Assembly: GCF_001673365.1 (NCBI RefSeq)
Contig: NZ_LZLS01000211.1
Coordinates: forward strand, 1 to 64,000
Source: Mycobacterium asiaticum
GTDB taxonomy: Bacteria; Actinomycetota; Actinomycetes; Mycobacteriales; Mycobacteriaceae
DNA: 64,000 nt
Reading direction: 5' to 3'
Shown piece by piece: positions 23,540 through 32,126 of this stretch. Under the pieces are notes generated by a model. That model was not told the DNA's origin, ran no database searches, and was given only the letters and a program-made list of their open reading frames with translations. Both the position numbers and the translations under genes were made by a program. Position 1 is the stretch's first letter, and every line of letters starts with the position of its first letter.

Positions 23540-26098
23540 ATGTCTTCTGCCGGAGTTACTCCCGCGCGCGCCCAGCGGCGCGTCGTGGTGGTCGGCCACG
23601 GCATGGTGGGTCATCGTTTCGTCGAGGCGCTGCGCGCCCGCGACACTGCTGGCACCTGGCACATCACCGTGCTGGCCGAGGAAGCCGACGCCGCCTATGA
23701 CCGCGTCGGACTGACCACATACACCGAGAGCTGGGACCGCAACCTGCTCGCACTGCCCGGAAACGGCTATGCAGGTGACGAGCGGGTGCGGTTACTGCTG
23801 AACACCAAGGTGACCGAGATCGACCGTGCCACAAAGACAGTGGTCACCGCCGACGGCGAGCGTCACGGCTACGACGCGCTGGTGCTGGCGACCGGTTCGT
23901 ATGCGTTCGTGCCGCCGGTCACCGGCAACGATCTGCCGTTGTGCCACGTCTACCGCACCCTGGACGATCTCGATGCCATCCGCGCCGGCGCTCTGTGCAC
24001 CATGAACTCCGGCCGTCCCGACGCCGGAGTGGTGATCGGCGGCGGGCTGCTGGGCCTGGAAGCCGCGAATGCCCTGCGCCAGTTCGGGTTACATACACAC
24101 GTCGTCGAGATGATGCCGCGGTTGATGGCACAGCAGATTGACGAAGCGGGCGGTGCGCTGCTGGCCCGGATGATCGGCGAACTCGGAATCGACATTCACC
24201 TCGGCGTCGGGACCGACTCCATTGAGTCCGTTACGCATTCGGACGGAACACAGTCGGTGCGGGTCCGACTCGGCGACGGCCAGGTCATCGACGCGGGTGT
24301 GGTGATCTTCGCGGCCGGCATCCGGCCGCGCGACGAGCTCGCACGCACGGCCGGACTGGAAACCGCCGCACGCGGTGGCGTTCTCACTGACATCGCTTGC
24401 CGTACCAGCGATCCCGACATCTTCGCGGTTGGCGAAGTGGCAGCCATCGAGGGCCGCTGCTACGGACTGGTCGGGCCCGGCTACACCAGCGCCGAAGTGG
24501 TGGCCGACCGCTTGCTCGACGGTGTCGCGGAATTCGGTGAGGCCGACCTGTCCACCAAACTCAAGTTGCTCGGCGTCGACGTAGCCAGCTTCGGTGACGC
24601 GATGGGCACCACGCAGGACTGCCTCGAGGTCGTCGTCAACGACGCGGTCAACCGCACCTACGCCAAGCTGGTGCTCTCCGACGACGCCAAGACGCTGCTC
24701 GGCGGGGTGCTGGTCGGCGACGCATCGTCCTACGGGGTGTTGCGTCCAATGGTCGGAAGCGAACTGCCCGGGGACCCGCTGGCGCTCATCGCACCGGCCG
24801 GCTCCGGTGACGGGGCCGGTGCGCTCGGCATCGGCGCGCTGCCGGATTCCGCGCAGATCTGCTCCTGCAACAACGTCACCAAAGGTGACCTGAAATGCGC
24901 CATCGCCAATGGGTGCGGTGACGTCGCCGGCCTCAAGGCGTGCACGACGGCCGGCACCTCGTGCGGTTCGTGCGTGCCGCTGCTCAAGCAGTTGCTGGAA
25001 GCCGAAGGCGTCGAACAGTCCAAGGCGCTCTGTGAGCATTTCGGGCAGTCACGCGCCGAACTCTTCCAGATCATTTCGGCCACCGAGATTCGTACCTTCT
25101 CCGGTCTGCTAGAGCGCTTCGGTCGCGGAAGGGGTTGCGACATCTGCAAACCCGTCGTCGCGTCGATCCTGGCGTCCACCGGTTCGGACCACATCCTGGA
25201 GGGCGAGCAGGCCGCGCTGCAAGACTCCAACGACCACTTCCTGGCCAACATCCAAAAGAACGGCAGTTACTCCGTGGTGCCGCGGGTGCCCGGCGGTGAC
25301 ATCAAGCCCGAGCATCTGATCCTGATCGGGCAGATCGCCCAGGACTTCGGTCTCTACACGAAAATCACCGGCGGGCAGCGCATCGACTTGTTCGGCGCCC
25401 GGGTAGACCAGCTGCCGGAGATTTGGAAGCGTCTGGTTGACGCCGGGATGGAGTCCGGTCACGCCTACGGCAAGGCACTGCGAACCGTGAAAAGCTGCGT
25501 GGGCAGCGACTGGTGCCGCTACGGCCAGCAGGACTCGGTGCAGCTGGCCATCGACTTGGAACTGCGCTACCGCGGGCTGCGGGCCCCGCACAAGATCAAG
25601 CTGGGTGTCTCCGGTTGCGCGCGCGAATGCGCGGAGGCACGCGGCAAGGACGTGGGCATCATCGCCACCGACAAGGGCTGGAATCTCTACGTCGGCGGCA
25701 ACGGCGGGATGACACCCAGGCACGCTCAGCTGATAGCCAGCGATCTGGACACCGAGACGCTGGTCCGCTACATCGACCGGTTCCTGATGTACTACATCCG
25801 CACGGCTGATCGGTTGCAGCGCACCGCGCCGTGGGTGGAATCGCTTGGCCTGGACCAGGTGCGCGAAGTGGTCTGCGACGACTCGCTGGGTCTGGCCGAC
25901 GAATTCGAAGCGGCGATGGAGCGCCACGTCGCCAACTACCAGTGCGAATGGAAGGGCGTGCTCGAGGACCCGGACAAGTTGTCGCGGTTCGTGTCCTTCG
26001 TCAACGCCCCCGACGCCGTCGACCCGACGGTGACCTTCACCGAACGTGCCGGACGCAAAGTGCCTGTCCCCATTGGGATCCCGCGGTTTCGCTCGTAA
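23540..26098 (+). CDS. nirB: Assimilatory nitrite reductase [NAD(P)H] large subunit NirB
   Basis: This 852-aa enzyme reduces nitrite to ammonium. The FAD site is VVVGHGMVGHRF (about 15-26) and the NAD(P)H site VVIGGGLLGLEAANAL (about 165-180). A BFD-like [2Fe-2S] domain follows, with CSCNNVTKGDL (about 440) and GTSCGSCVP. The ferredoxin-like repeat leads to the siroheme/[4Fe-4S] ligands Cys653, Cys659, Cys693 and Cys697 (CVGSDWC, CAREC). All cofactor ligands are present. ATG at 23540. Three 15-base repeats span its stop codon before nirD. Confidence 0.97.
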   Translation: MSSAGVTPARAQRRVVVVGHGMVGHRFVEALRARDTAGTWHITVLAEEADAAYDRVGLTTYTESWDRNLLALPGNGYAGDERVRLLLNTKVTEIDRATKTVVTADGERHGYDALVLATGSYAFVPPVTGNDLPLCHVYRTLDDLDAIRAGALCTMNSGRPDAGVVIGGGLLGLEAANALRQFGLHTHVVEMMPRLMAQQIDEAGGALLARMIGELGIDIHLGVGTDSIESVTHSDGTQSVRVRLGDGQVIDAGVVIFAAGIRPRDELARTAGLETAARGGVLTDIACRTSDPDIFAVGEVAAIEGRCYGLVGPGYTSAEVVADRLLDGVAEFGEADLSTKLKLLGVDVASFGDAMGTTQDCLEVVVNDAVNRTYAKLVLSDDAKTLLGGVLVGDASSYGVLRPMVGSELPGDPLALIAPAGSGDGAGALGIGALPDSAQICSCNNVTKGDLKCAIANGCGDVAGLKACTTAGTSCGSCVPLLKQLLEAEGVEQSKALCEHFGQSRAELFQIISATEIRTFSGLLERFGRGRGCDICKPVVASILASTGSDHILEGEQAALQDSNDHFLANIQKNGSYSVVPRVPGGDIKPEHLILIGQIAQDFGLYTKITGGQRIDLFGARVDQLPEIWKRLVDAGMESGHAYGKALRTVKSCVGSDWCRYGQQDSVQLAIDLELRYRGLRAPHKIKLGVSGCARECAEARGKDVGIIATDKGWNLYVGGNGGMTPRHAQLIASDLDTETLVRYIDRFLMYYIRTADRLQRTAPWVESLGLDQVREVVCDDSLGLADEFEAAMERHVANYQCEWKGVLEDPDKLSRFVSFVNAPDAVDPTVTFTERAGRKVPVPIGIPRFRS

Positions 26099-26136
26099 CC
26101 AACAGACTCGTAACCAGCAGACTCATAGCCAGCAGA
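26092..26136 (+). repeat. Three 15-bp tandem repeats across the nirB stop codon
   Basis: The units are CTCGTAACCAACAGA, CTCGTAACCAGCAGA and CTCATAGCCAGCAGA, directly abutting and differing by 1-2 bases from one another. The nirB TAA lies in the first unit, and the nirD ribosome site GAGAGG follows the last. The length is a multiple of three, so copy number would not shift frames but would change nirB-nirD spacing. Confidence 0.85.
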
Positions 26137-26149
26137 GAGGAAATGAAAG

Positions 26150-26521
26150 ATGAAGACCTTCAACCACATTCAGGCGTGGACCACTGCATGTGAATACGAC
26201 CGCCTGATCCCGGGCCGCGGTGTCGGTGTCCTCCTCGACGACGGTTCTCAGGCGGCGCTGTTCCGGCTCGACGACGGCTCGGTGCACGCGGTCGGCAACT
26301 TGGACCCGTTTTCCGGCGCGGCGGTGATGTCCCGCGGGATCGTCGGTGACCGGGCCGGGCGCGTCACGGTCCAATCGCCGATCCTCAAGCAGGCTTTCGC
26401 GTTGGACGACGGCTCCTGCCTGGAAGACCCGCGCGTCTCGGTGCCGGTGTATCCGGCCCGTGTCACGCCCGAGGGCCGCGTCCAGATCGCACGGATTGGC
26501 GCGCAGCGGGCCGCCGCCTGA
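26150..26521 (+). CDS. nirD: Nitrite reductase small subunit NirD
   Basis: This 123-aa Rieske-fold subunit (VGVLLDDGSQAALFRLDDG, then AVGNLDPFSGAAVMSRGI) lacks the Cys-His cluster ligands, as is normal for NirD. It partners NirB in NAD(P)H-dependent nitrite reduction. ATG at 26150 has AGAGG about 9 bases upstream. It follows nirB after 51 bases that contain three 15-bp repeats. The convergent TetR-like fragment ends 4 bases beyond its stop. Confidence 0.93.
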   Translation: MKTFNHIQAWTTACEYDRLIPGRGVGVLLDDGSQAALFRLDDGSVHAVGNLDPFSGAAVMSRGIVGDRAGRVTVQSPILKQAFALDDGSCLEDPRVSVPVYPARVTPEGRVQIARIGAQRAAA

Positions 26522-26525
26522 GCGG

Positions 26526-26975
26526 TCAGTCGATCTTTCCGACGAGATAGCGCTGCATGGTCGGACCGATCGCATCGACGATCTGCGACACCGTCATCGA
26601 GTGCAGCGGTTCGGAGCGCACCCCGTAGCGCATGATGCCCAACCCGACCAACTGCGAGGCACACAACGACGCCCGGACGGCGACTTTGTCGGCCCCCAGC
26701 GTCTTGAGTAGCGGGTTGAACACCGGACCGATGAACATCGACTGCACGATCTCGGCAGTCTTGGACAAACCGGTCGACGCGATGGCGCTGGCCGCAAACG
26801 GCCCGCCGCCGGCCGCGTCCCAGGTGGTGATCAGCATGTACAGCGTGCGGCGTCCTACCTGATTCACCGAGCCGGTGACTATGCGGTCGATGAACTCCGG
26901 TGTGCTGAAGGGCAACCGCAGCATCTTCGCGACGTCGTCGAGGAGCCCGCGCGAGGGCTCTTCGTTTCGGGCCAT
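26526..26975 (-). CDS. Stand-alone TetR C-terminal ligand domain (no HTH)
   Basis: This 149-aa protein matches the C-terminal half of actinobacterial TetR regulators: EFIDRIVTGSVNQVG, then TTWDAAGGGPFAA, ASLCASQLVGLGIMRYGV and GPTMQRYLVG. There is no helix-turn-helix at the N-terminus, which starts MARNEEPSRGLLDDVAKMLR. The upstream sequence belongs to the CbiX-like gene, so no N-terminal half is hidden there. It may be a truncated regulator, a ligand-binding anti-regulator, or a decaying gene with an intact frame. It is 21 bases downstream of the chelatase gene and probably in its operon. Confidence 0.72.
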   Translation of the reverse strand: MARNEEPSRGLLDDVAKMLRLPFSTPEFIDRIVTGSVNQVGRRTLYMLITTWDAAGGGPFAASAIASTGLSKTAEIVQSMFIGPVFNPLLKTLGADKVAVRASLCASQLVGLGIMRYGVRSEPLHSMTVSQIVDAIGPTMQRYLVGKID

Positions 26976-26996
26976 GTTGCCAGGATTACGTGGTTA

Positions 26997-27743
26997 TCAC
27001 GAAAGATCAAGCGTCGCTGGTGAGAGCGTGCTTTGACGGCAAAGCCGGTTGATTGCCGGACCGCCGGGCAGGGCGGCACGCCGGAATCGGTTCGCCACCA
27101 GCCTGGCCAGTCCGGCATCGGCGCCTAGTGGTCGCGTCACGAGATCGGCACCGCTTTGGTACAGCCGCTCTTGAAACAGTCCGTCGGCCAGCAGATACGA
27201 GGCGACCACGACGCGCCGTGCGCCCCGGCCTCGCGCGGCGGCGACGGCCTCGGGCACGGTCGGCGATCCGACAGCCGCGAATCCCAGATCCACCCGGGAC
27301 CCGGTCAGCGCCGACAGTAGGGCCGCGGCGTGGTGTAAGTCCCTGCGGGCCCGGTGATCTGACGTACCTGCCGCCCCAAGGATCACCGAATCGCCGACCC
27401 GCCAACCGGATTCCGCCAATTGTCGGCTGAGTATATGAGTGATCTCCGGACCTGGTCCCAAGGCGGGCGTGACCGTGACGTTGGGGTGGCCGCTGGCGGC
27501 GATGTGGGCGGGGAGGTCGGCGCGGACATGGTAGCCGCGAGATAGAAACGCCGGCACCACGATCGCGGGCCGCGGTTCGGTGTCCAGACTGGATAGCACC
27601 TCGCTGGGTGTGGGCCCCAAGACATCAACGAAGGCGACATGGACGGTGCGGTCCAGCCGTGCGCTCACCTGGGCGGCCAGGTCGCCGATCATGGCGACCC
27701 CGGTGGCCCTGCGGGTGCCGTGGGCGGTCAGGATCAGGCTCAT
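26997..27743 (-). CDS. CbiX/SirB-like sirohydrochlorin chelatase family protein (Rv0259c-like)
   Basis: This 248-aa protein begins MSLILTAHGTRR, the CbiX/SirB signature whose His binds metal, and has a second half-domain (VILGAAGTSDHRARRDL, RRVVVASYLLADGLF). It therefore looks like a two-domain chelatase. The family inserts Fe or Co into sirohydrochlorin. Next to nirB, whose product needs siroheme, iron insertion is the likely job. Its start overlaps the end of the HemD-like gene by 4 bases, implying coupling. The last 25 residues are a non-conserved tail. Confidence 0.82.
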   Translation of the reverse strand: MSLILTAHGTRRATGVAMIGDLAAQVSARLDRTVHVAFVDVLGPTPSEVLSSLDTEPRPAIVVPAFLSRGYHVRADLPAHIAASGHPNVTVTPALGPGPEITHILSRQLAESGWRVGDSVILGAAGTSDHRARRDLHHAAALLSALTGSRVDLGFAAVGSPTVPEAVAAARGRGARRVVVASYLLADGLFQERLYQSGADLVTRPLGADAGLARLVANRFRRAALPGGPAINRLCRQSTLSPATLDLS

Positions 27744-28897
27744 GCGGCGTCGTGCTCACCATCGAGGGCCAACCGGTAGCCCCGTTTGACCACCGTCGCC
27801 ACAATGTTCTTGTCGCCCAGGGCCGCTCGCAGGCGCAGCACGGCGGTGTCGACCGCGTGGGTATCGCCGCCGTTGCCGGGCAGCAAGCGCAGCAACTCCG
27901 CCCGTCCGACGACATCGCCGGGTCGGTGCGCCAGCGCGCGCAGTATCGCCATTCCCGAGCCCGACACGGTTTTGACCGAACCGTCGACCAGCACGCAGGT
28001 GCCCCTGATGTCGACCAGGTGACCGGCGGCGTGGACGCTGCACGAACCCAGTAGCGGCAGTTCCTCGGCGATGTGACGGGCCAACGCGCCCAGGCGCATT
28101 CGCTCAGGCGCCGAGGTCGGCACACCGCGACGGATCAATGGTCGCGCGGTGACGGGACCCACGCACATCGCGTGCACGCCGTTGCGCAGCGCTCCCAACA
28201 CCTGGTCCTCGATTTCCAATTCCCGGCTGCGTTCCAGGACCGCGACCGCCGCGGGAGCAGACGTGAAAGTTACTGCGTCGAACTGCCGTCGGGCAATACC
28301 GGTGACCAACTGATCGAACTCGCCACCCAATGGCGTTGGGTTCCAGCGGTATACCCGGATGGGCACTACCTCGGCACCCGCGTCTCGCAGGCTGCCGAGA
28401 AATTCCGGGAACGGGTCCCAACCGTCAGCGGCCCCGTGCAACTGAACGGCGATGCGCTTACCGGCCAGACCGGTTTGGAGGCCGCTCTCGAGTAGGTATT
28501 CCAATACCTCGTGCGAGGATTCGGACTCCGGCGACCACTCCTCGCGCAGTCCGGCGGCGCGCAGCGCGCCCGTCGCTTTCGGTCCACGAGAGATAATCCG
28601 AGCCGACGACAACGACTCGAGGAGCTCGGTGGCCAGTCCCCAACCTTCGGCCGCGGCCACCCAGCCGCGAAAGCCGATGCCGGTATGGGCCACCAGAATG
28701 TCTGGCGGATCGGCGATCAACGCTTCTGAGTTGGCATGCAACTCGTCGTCGTCGGGTAGCGCGATCATGTTGATCGCCGCGGCGCTGGAAACCTCGGCCC
28801 CATGACGACGCAGCAATGCACACAGCTCTTCCGCACGGCGAGCTGAGGTGACTGCAATTCGGTAGCCAGCAAGTGGCGCAGACGGTGACTGGGCCAT
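27740..28897 (-). CDS. Uroporphyrinogen-III synthase-like protein fused to a winged-helix DNA-binding domain (Rv0260c-like)
   Basis: This protein has about 385 residues. The N-terminal 260 form a HemD-fold (YRIAVTSARRAEELCALLRR, VAHTGIGFRGWVAAAEGWG, AVTFTSAPAAVAVL). The C-terminal 100 form an OmpR/PhoB-type winged helix (SGSGMAILRALAHRPGDVVG, HAVDTAVLRLRAALGDKNIV, VVKRGYRLAL). It may make uroporphyrinogen III or use the fold as a tetrapyrrole sensor while binding DNA. I prefer ATG at 28897 (MAQSPSAPLAG), which gives a length near that of Rv0260c. An in-frame ATG at 28954 would overlap narK3 by 23 bases. Confidence 0.85.
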   Translation of the reverse strand: MAQSPSAPLAGYRIAVTSARRAEELCALLRRHGAEVSSAAAINMIALPDDDELHANSEALIADPPDILVAHTGIGFRGWVAAAEGWGLATELLESLSSARIISRGPKATGALRAAGLREEWSPESESSHEVLEYLLESGLQTGLAGKRIAVQLHGAADGWDPFPEFLGSLRDAGAEVVPIRVYRWNPTPLGGEFDQLVTGIARRQFDAVTFTSAPAAVAVLERSRELEIEDQVLGALRNGVHAMCVGPVTARPLIRRGVPTSAPERMRLGALARHIAEELPLLGSCSVHAAGHLVDIRGTCVLVDGSVKTVSGSGMAILRALAHRPGDVVGRAELLRLLPGNGGDTHAVDTAVLRLRAALGDKNIVATVVKRGYRLALDGEHDAA

Positions 28898-28931
28898 TTG
28901 ACTCTTATATGCCCGCCACATTTCCGCAGCG

Positions 28932-30329
28932 TTACCTCGCAATTGCTGCGGCATTGCCCTCGGCTGCGTTGTTCGTCACACGGATGCTGGGACGGCGCAC
29001 ATACATCGTCCAGGTAAGCCATGCCGCGACGAGATAGGAACCCAGGAACATCCAGTACGCCGAAGTCTCGGTTCCGCTGTGCAGGTAGGACTCCCGCAAA
29101 GCCAGGTTGATACCCACACCGCCGAGTGCGCCGACGGCCGCGCAAAATCCGATCAGCGACCCCGACATAGCGCGCGCCCAGTGTCGGCGTTCCGCCTCGC
29201 TGACATCCAAAGAGCGACTACGTGCTTCGAAGATGGACGGGATCAACTTGAAGATCGAGCCGTTGCCCATGCCCGCCAGGATGAACAACGCGAAGAAGCC
29301 CACGACGTAGCCGACCAACGTGACGGCACCAGCGCCGGGATGCAGGTCGTCGTGTGTGCTGAGGCCCACCAGCAATGCGGCCGCCGCGATCATCCCGCCC
29401 AGCACGCCTAGGGTTACCCGGCTACCACCGATACGGTCGGCCAGGCGACCGCCGTAAATGCGGGACAGCGAACCCAAAAGCGGCCCGACGAACGCGATTT
29501 GCGCCGCATGTAAGGCAGCGTGCCGCGCGGTCTCACCGTGTTGTGCGAAGTTGACCTGTAACACTTGGCCGAACGCGAATGCGAAGCCGATCCAGGATCC
29601 AAAAGTGCAGACGTAGAGCAGCGAGATCACCCAGGTGTGCCGGAGGAACAAGATGGACCGCATGGTGCGCAATTCGATGGTGTAGTCGATGTTGTCCATC
29701 AACAGTGCCGCGGCGATGCCGACGACAGCTAGGAGCACAAGGTAGATCGCGCACACCCAGTACGGCGCCGCGTGGCCCACCGCCGCGAGCGCCAGCAGTC
29801 CGACGAGCTGGATCACTGCGACGCCGAGGTTGCCGACACCGGCGTTGACGGCCAGCGCGGCACCCTTGAGCCGTTGCGGGTAGCAGGCGTTGACGTTGGC
29901 CAATGATGCCGCGTAGTTGCCGCCACCCAGCCCGGTCATGGCCGCGCACAATAGATACGGCCACAGCGGCAGGCCGGGATTGGCCAGCAGCGCTATGGTG
30001 CCGGCGGTAGGAATCAGCAAGACGAATGCCGAGAATGCCGTCCAGTTGCGTCCGCCGAACCTGGCGATGCCCAACGTGTACGGAATCCGTGCGCAGCCGC
30101 CGGCAAGTGTTGCTACCGCACCGAGCAAGAGCTTGTCGCCCGCCGAGATGCCGTAGACCGATACGGGCAAGAACAGCGCCATCACCGACCACAGTGACCA
30201 GATCGAGAATGCAACGTGGTCACCGGCCATCGTGCAGAGCAGATTGCGGCGCGCGATCGCGTTGTTCCCCGCCTCCCAGGCAGCCGTGTCTTCGGGATTC
30301 CAGTCGGTGAGGTGAGGGTTGCGGCCCAT
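28932..30329 (-). CDS. narK3: Nitrate/nitrite transporter NarK3
   Basis: This 465-aa MFS transporter has 12 predicted spans and both nitrate-signature motifs, GLGGGNYAASLANVN (about 135-150) and GMGNGSIFKLIPS (about 350-362). It moves nitrate and/or nitrite across the membrane. ATG at 30329 has GGAAAGG upstream. Its stop lies 34 bases before the start of the HemD-like gene, so they may be cotranscribed. A second NarK gene lies upstream in tandem. Confidence 0.93.
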   Translation of the reverse strand: MGRNPHLTDWNPEDTAAWEAGNNAIARRNLLCTMAGDHVAFSIWSLWSVMALFLPVSVYGISAGDKLLLGAVATLAGGCARIPYTLGIARFGGRNWTAFSAFVLLIPTAGTIALLANPGLPLWPYLLCAAMTGLGGGNYAASLANVNACYPQRLKGAALAVNAGVGNLGVAVIQLVGLLALAAVGHAAPYWVCAIYLVLLAVVGIAAALLMDNIDYTIELRTMRSILFLRHTWVISLLYVCTFGSWIGFAFAFGQVLQVNFAQHGETARHAALHAAQIAFVGPLLGSLSRIYGGRLADRIGGSRVTLGVLGGMIAAAALLVGLSTHDDLHPGAGAVTLVGYVVGFFALFILAGMGNGSIFKLIPSIFEARSRSLDVSEAERRHWARAMSGSLIGFCAAVGALGGVGINLALRESYLHSGTETSAYWMFLGSYLVAAWLTWTMYVRRPSIRVTNNAAEGNAAAIAR

Positions 30330-30594
30330 ACGGTCGGCTACCTTTCCGGGCGTGTTGAAGAACCCTGAAGGCGCGAGCGATCGAGAGGCCCTGCGCCGCT
30401 GTCGGTTCGATGCTCACACCGAGAACGCAAGGCAGTCAACTCGATTCGGCCGATATCGACTGAAAGTTGAATCCGAGTTTTCTGGCAGATACCTGAAATA
30501 TCCGAATTACGCTCTATTCGAGTGAGATTCGTTACAACCGGGCGCTACTTCAAACAGTGCTACATCAAACAGTGCTACTTCAAACAGTGCTACA
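30330..30594. other. Intergenic leader of narK3 with inverted repeat
   Basis: This 265-base gap has no supported gene. It contains an imperfect inverted repeat, AACTCGATTC (30438-30447) against GAATCCGAGTT (30469-30479), and an AT-rich stretch (30480-30520) suitable for a promoter. A 15-bp tandem repeat fills its left-hand gene-proximal end at 30551-30602. Confidence 0.4.
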
Positions 30595-30602
30595 TCAAAC
30601 AT
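30551..30602. repeat. 15-bp tandem repeat at the narK stop codon
   Basis: Three abutting units read CAAACAGTGCTACAT, CAAACAGTGCTACTT and CAAACAGTGCTACAT, followed by a partial CAAACAT. Units alternate A/T at position 14. A degenerate GCGCTACTT precedes the array. The array enters the upstream narK gene and contains its stop codon (30595-30597). Confidence 0.9.
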
Positions 30603-32001
30603 AAGCCAAGCCGGTGGCCGCGCCGTCCTGCGCGTGATGGGCCGAAGGCAGCGGTTTGCGAACATAGATCGCCCAAGTCAGCACCGAGGCACCGATATAG
30701 AAGGCGACGAATACCCAGAACGCCGACGTCGCGGTGCCGCTGCTCAAATATGACTGACGCAGAGCGAGATTGACCCCGACCCCGCCCAGCGCGCCGATCG
30801 CGCCGGCGAATCCGATCAGCGCACCCGACATCGAGCGCGACCACTGCCGACGCTCGGCTTCGCTGACCCGCAACGAATGGCTGCGCGCCTCGAAGATCGA
30901 CGGGATCATTTTGTAGACCGAGCCGTTGCCGATGCCGGACAGGATGAACAGCGCCACGAAGCCGGCGATGTAGCCCACCATCATCGAGGCGGGGACAGGC
31001 CCACTGTGGCGCTCACCGAAAGTGCTTACACTGACCAGGATTCCGGCTGCCAGGATCATTGCGCAGAAGACGCCGAGGGTCACCCGCCCGCCGCCGACGC
31101 GGTCGGCCAGCCGGCCGCCGTACACCCGCGACAGCGACCCCAATAGTGGTCCCAGAAAGGCGATCTGGGCGGCGTGCAACGCGGCCTGTGAGGTGCTCTG
31201 ACCGCCGGCGATGAAGTTGATCTGCAGCACCTGGCCGAACGCGAAGGAAAATCCGATAAACGATCCGAAGGTGCCGATGTAGAGCAGTGAGATCACCCAC
31301 GTGTGGGGTTCGGACAGTACCCGGCGCATGGTGTCCAACTCGATGCGGTACTGCGCCAAGTTGTCCATATAGACGGCCGCGCCGATGCCGGCCACAGCCA
31401 GTAACACCAGGTACACGGCGCACACCCAGTAGGGCTGACGCTCGCCGACGGTCGCGATCACCAGCAGGCCGATCAACTGGATCACCGGCACCCCGAGGTT
31501 GCCGCCACCGGCATTCAGGGCCAGCGCGGCGCCCTTGAGGCGCTGTGGATAGAACGCGTTGATATTGGTCATCGACGAGGCGAAGTTGCCGCCGCCCAGT
31601 CCGGCCAGGGCGGCACACACCAGATACGGCCACATCGGTAGGCCGGGATTGGCCAGCAAGAAGATGCTGCCGACGGTGGGAATCAGCAGTACCGCGGCCG
31701 AGAAGACGGTCCAGTTGCGACCGCCGAATTTCGCGGTGGCGAACGTGTACGGAAAGCGCAGGCAGCCGCCGACCAGGGTCGCGGTGGCGCCCAGCAGGAA
31801 CTTGTCTCCGGCGGAGAAGCCGTACACCGCTGTGGGCATGAACAGCACCATCACCGACCAAATGGACCAGATGGAGAACCCGACGTGTTCGGCCGCCACC
31901 GACCAGATCAGGTTGCGTCGAGCAATGTTCTTGTTGCCGGCCTCCCAGGCCACCTCATCCTCGGGATCCCATTCGGTAATGACATGCGAACGGGCAGACA
32001 T
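30595..32001 (-). CDS. Second nitrate/nitrite transporter, NarK family
   Basis: This 468-aa MFS protein is clearly similar to NarK3 through its length, with 12 spans and the motifs GLGGGNFASSMTNINA and GIGNGSVYKMIPS. The shared N-terminus (ITEWDPEDEVAWEAGNKNIA) points to tandem duplication. ATG at 32001 has AGGAG 7 bases upstream; an ATG at 32019 is less likely. The last five codons are encoded at the edge of a 15-bp repeat array. It could favour nitrite export or nitrate import; sequence does not decide. Confidence 0.92.
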   Translation of the reverse strand: MSARSHVITEWDPEDEVAWEAGNKNIARRNLIWSVAAEHVGFSIWSIWSVMVLFMPTAVYGFSAGDKFLLGATATLVGGCLRFPYTFATAKFGGRNWTVFSAAVLLIPTVGSIFLLANPGLPMWPYLVCAALAGLGGGNFASSMTNINAFYPQRLKGAALALNAGGGNLGVPVIQLIGLLVIATVGERQPYWVCAVYLVLLAVAGIGAAVYMDNLAQYRIELDTMRRVLSEPHTWVISLLYIGTFGSFIGFSFAFGQVLQINFIAGGQSTSQAALHAAQIAFLGPLLGSLSRVYGGRLADRVGGGRVTLGVFCAMILAAGILVSVSTFGERHSGPVPASMMVGYIAGFVALFILSGIGNGSVYKMIPSIFEARSHSLRVSEAERRQWSRSMSGALIGFAGAIGALGGVGVNLALRQSYLSSGTATSAFWVFVAFYIGASVLTWAIYVRKPLPSAHHAQDGAATGLAYV

Positions 32002-32126
32002 GAAGACTCCTAACGTCATTGACTTGAGATGTCACGCTAGGAATCCTTTGTTGCCCGGGCGCTTCTCCGAAGTGCCCGCACGTGTGAATTTCCGATCACC
32101 GCAATGACACAACGCCTGTGAGGGGA

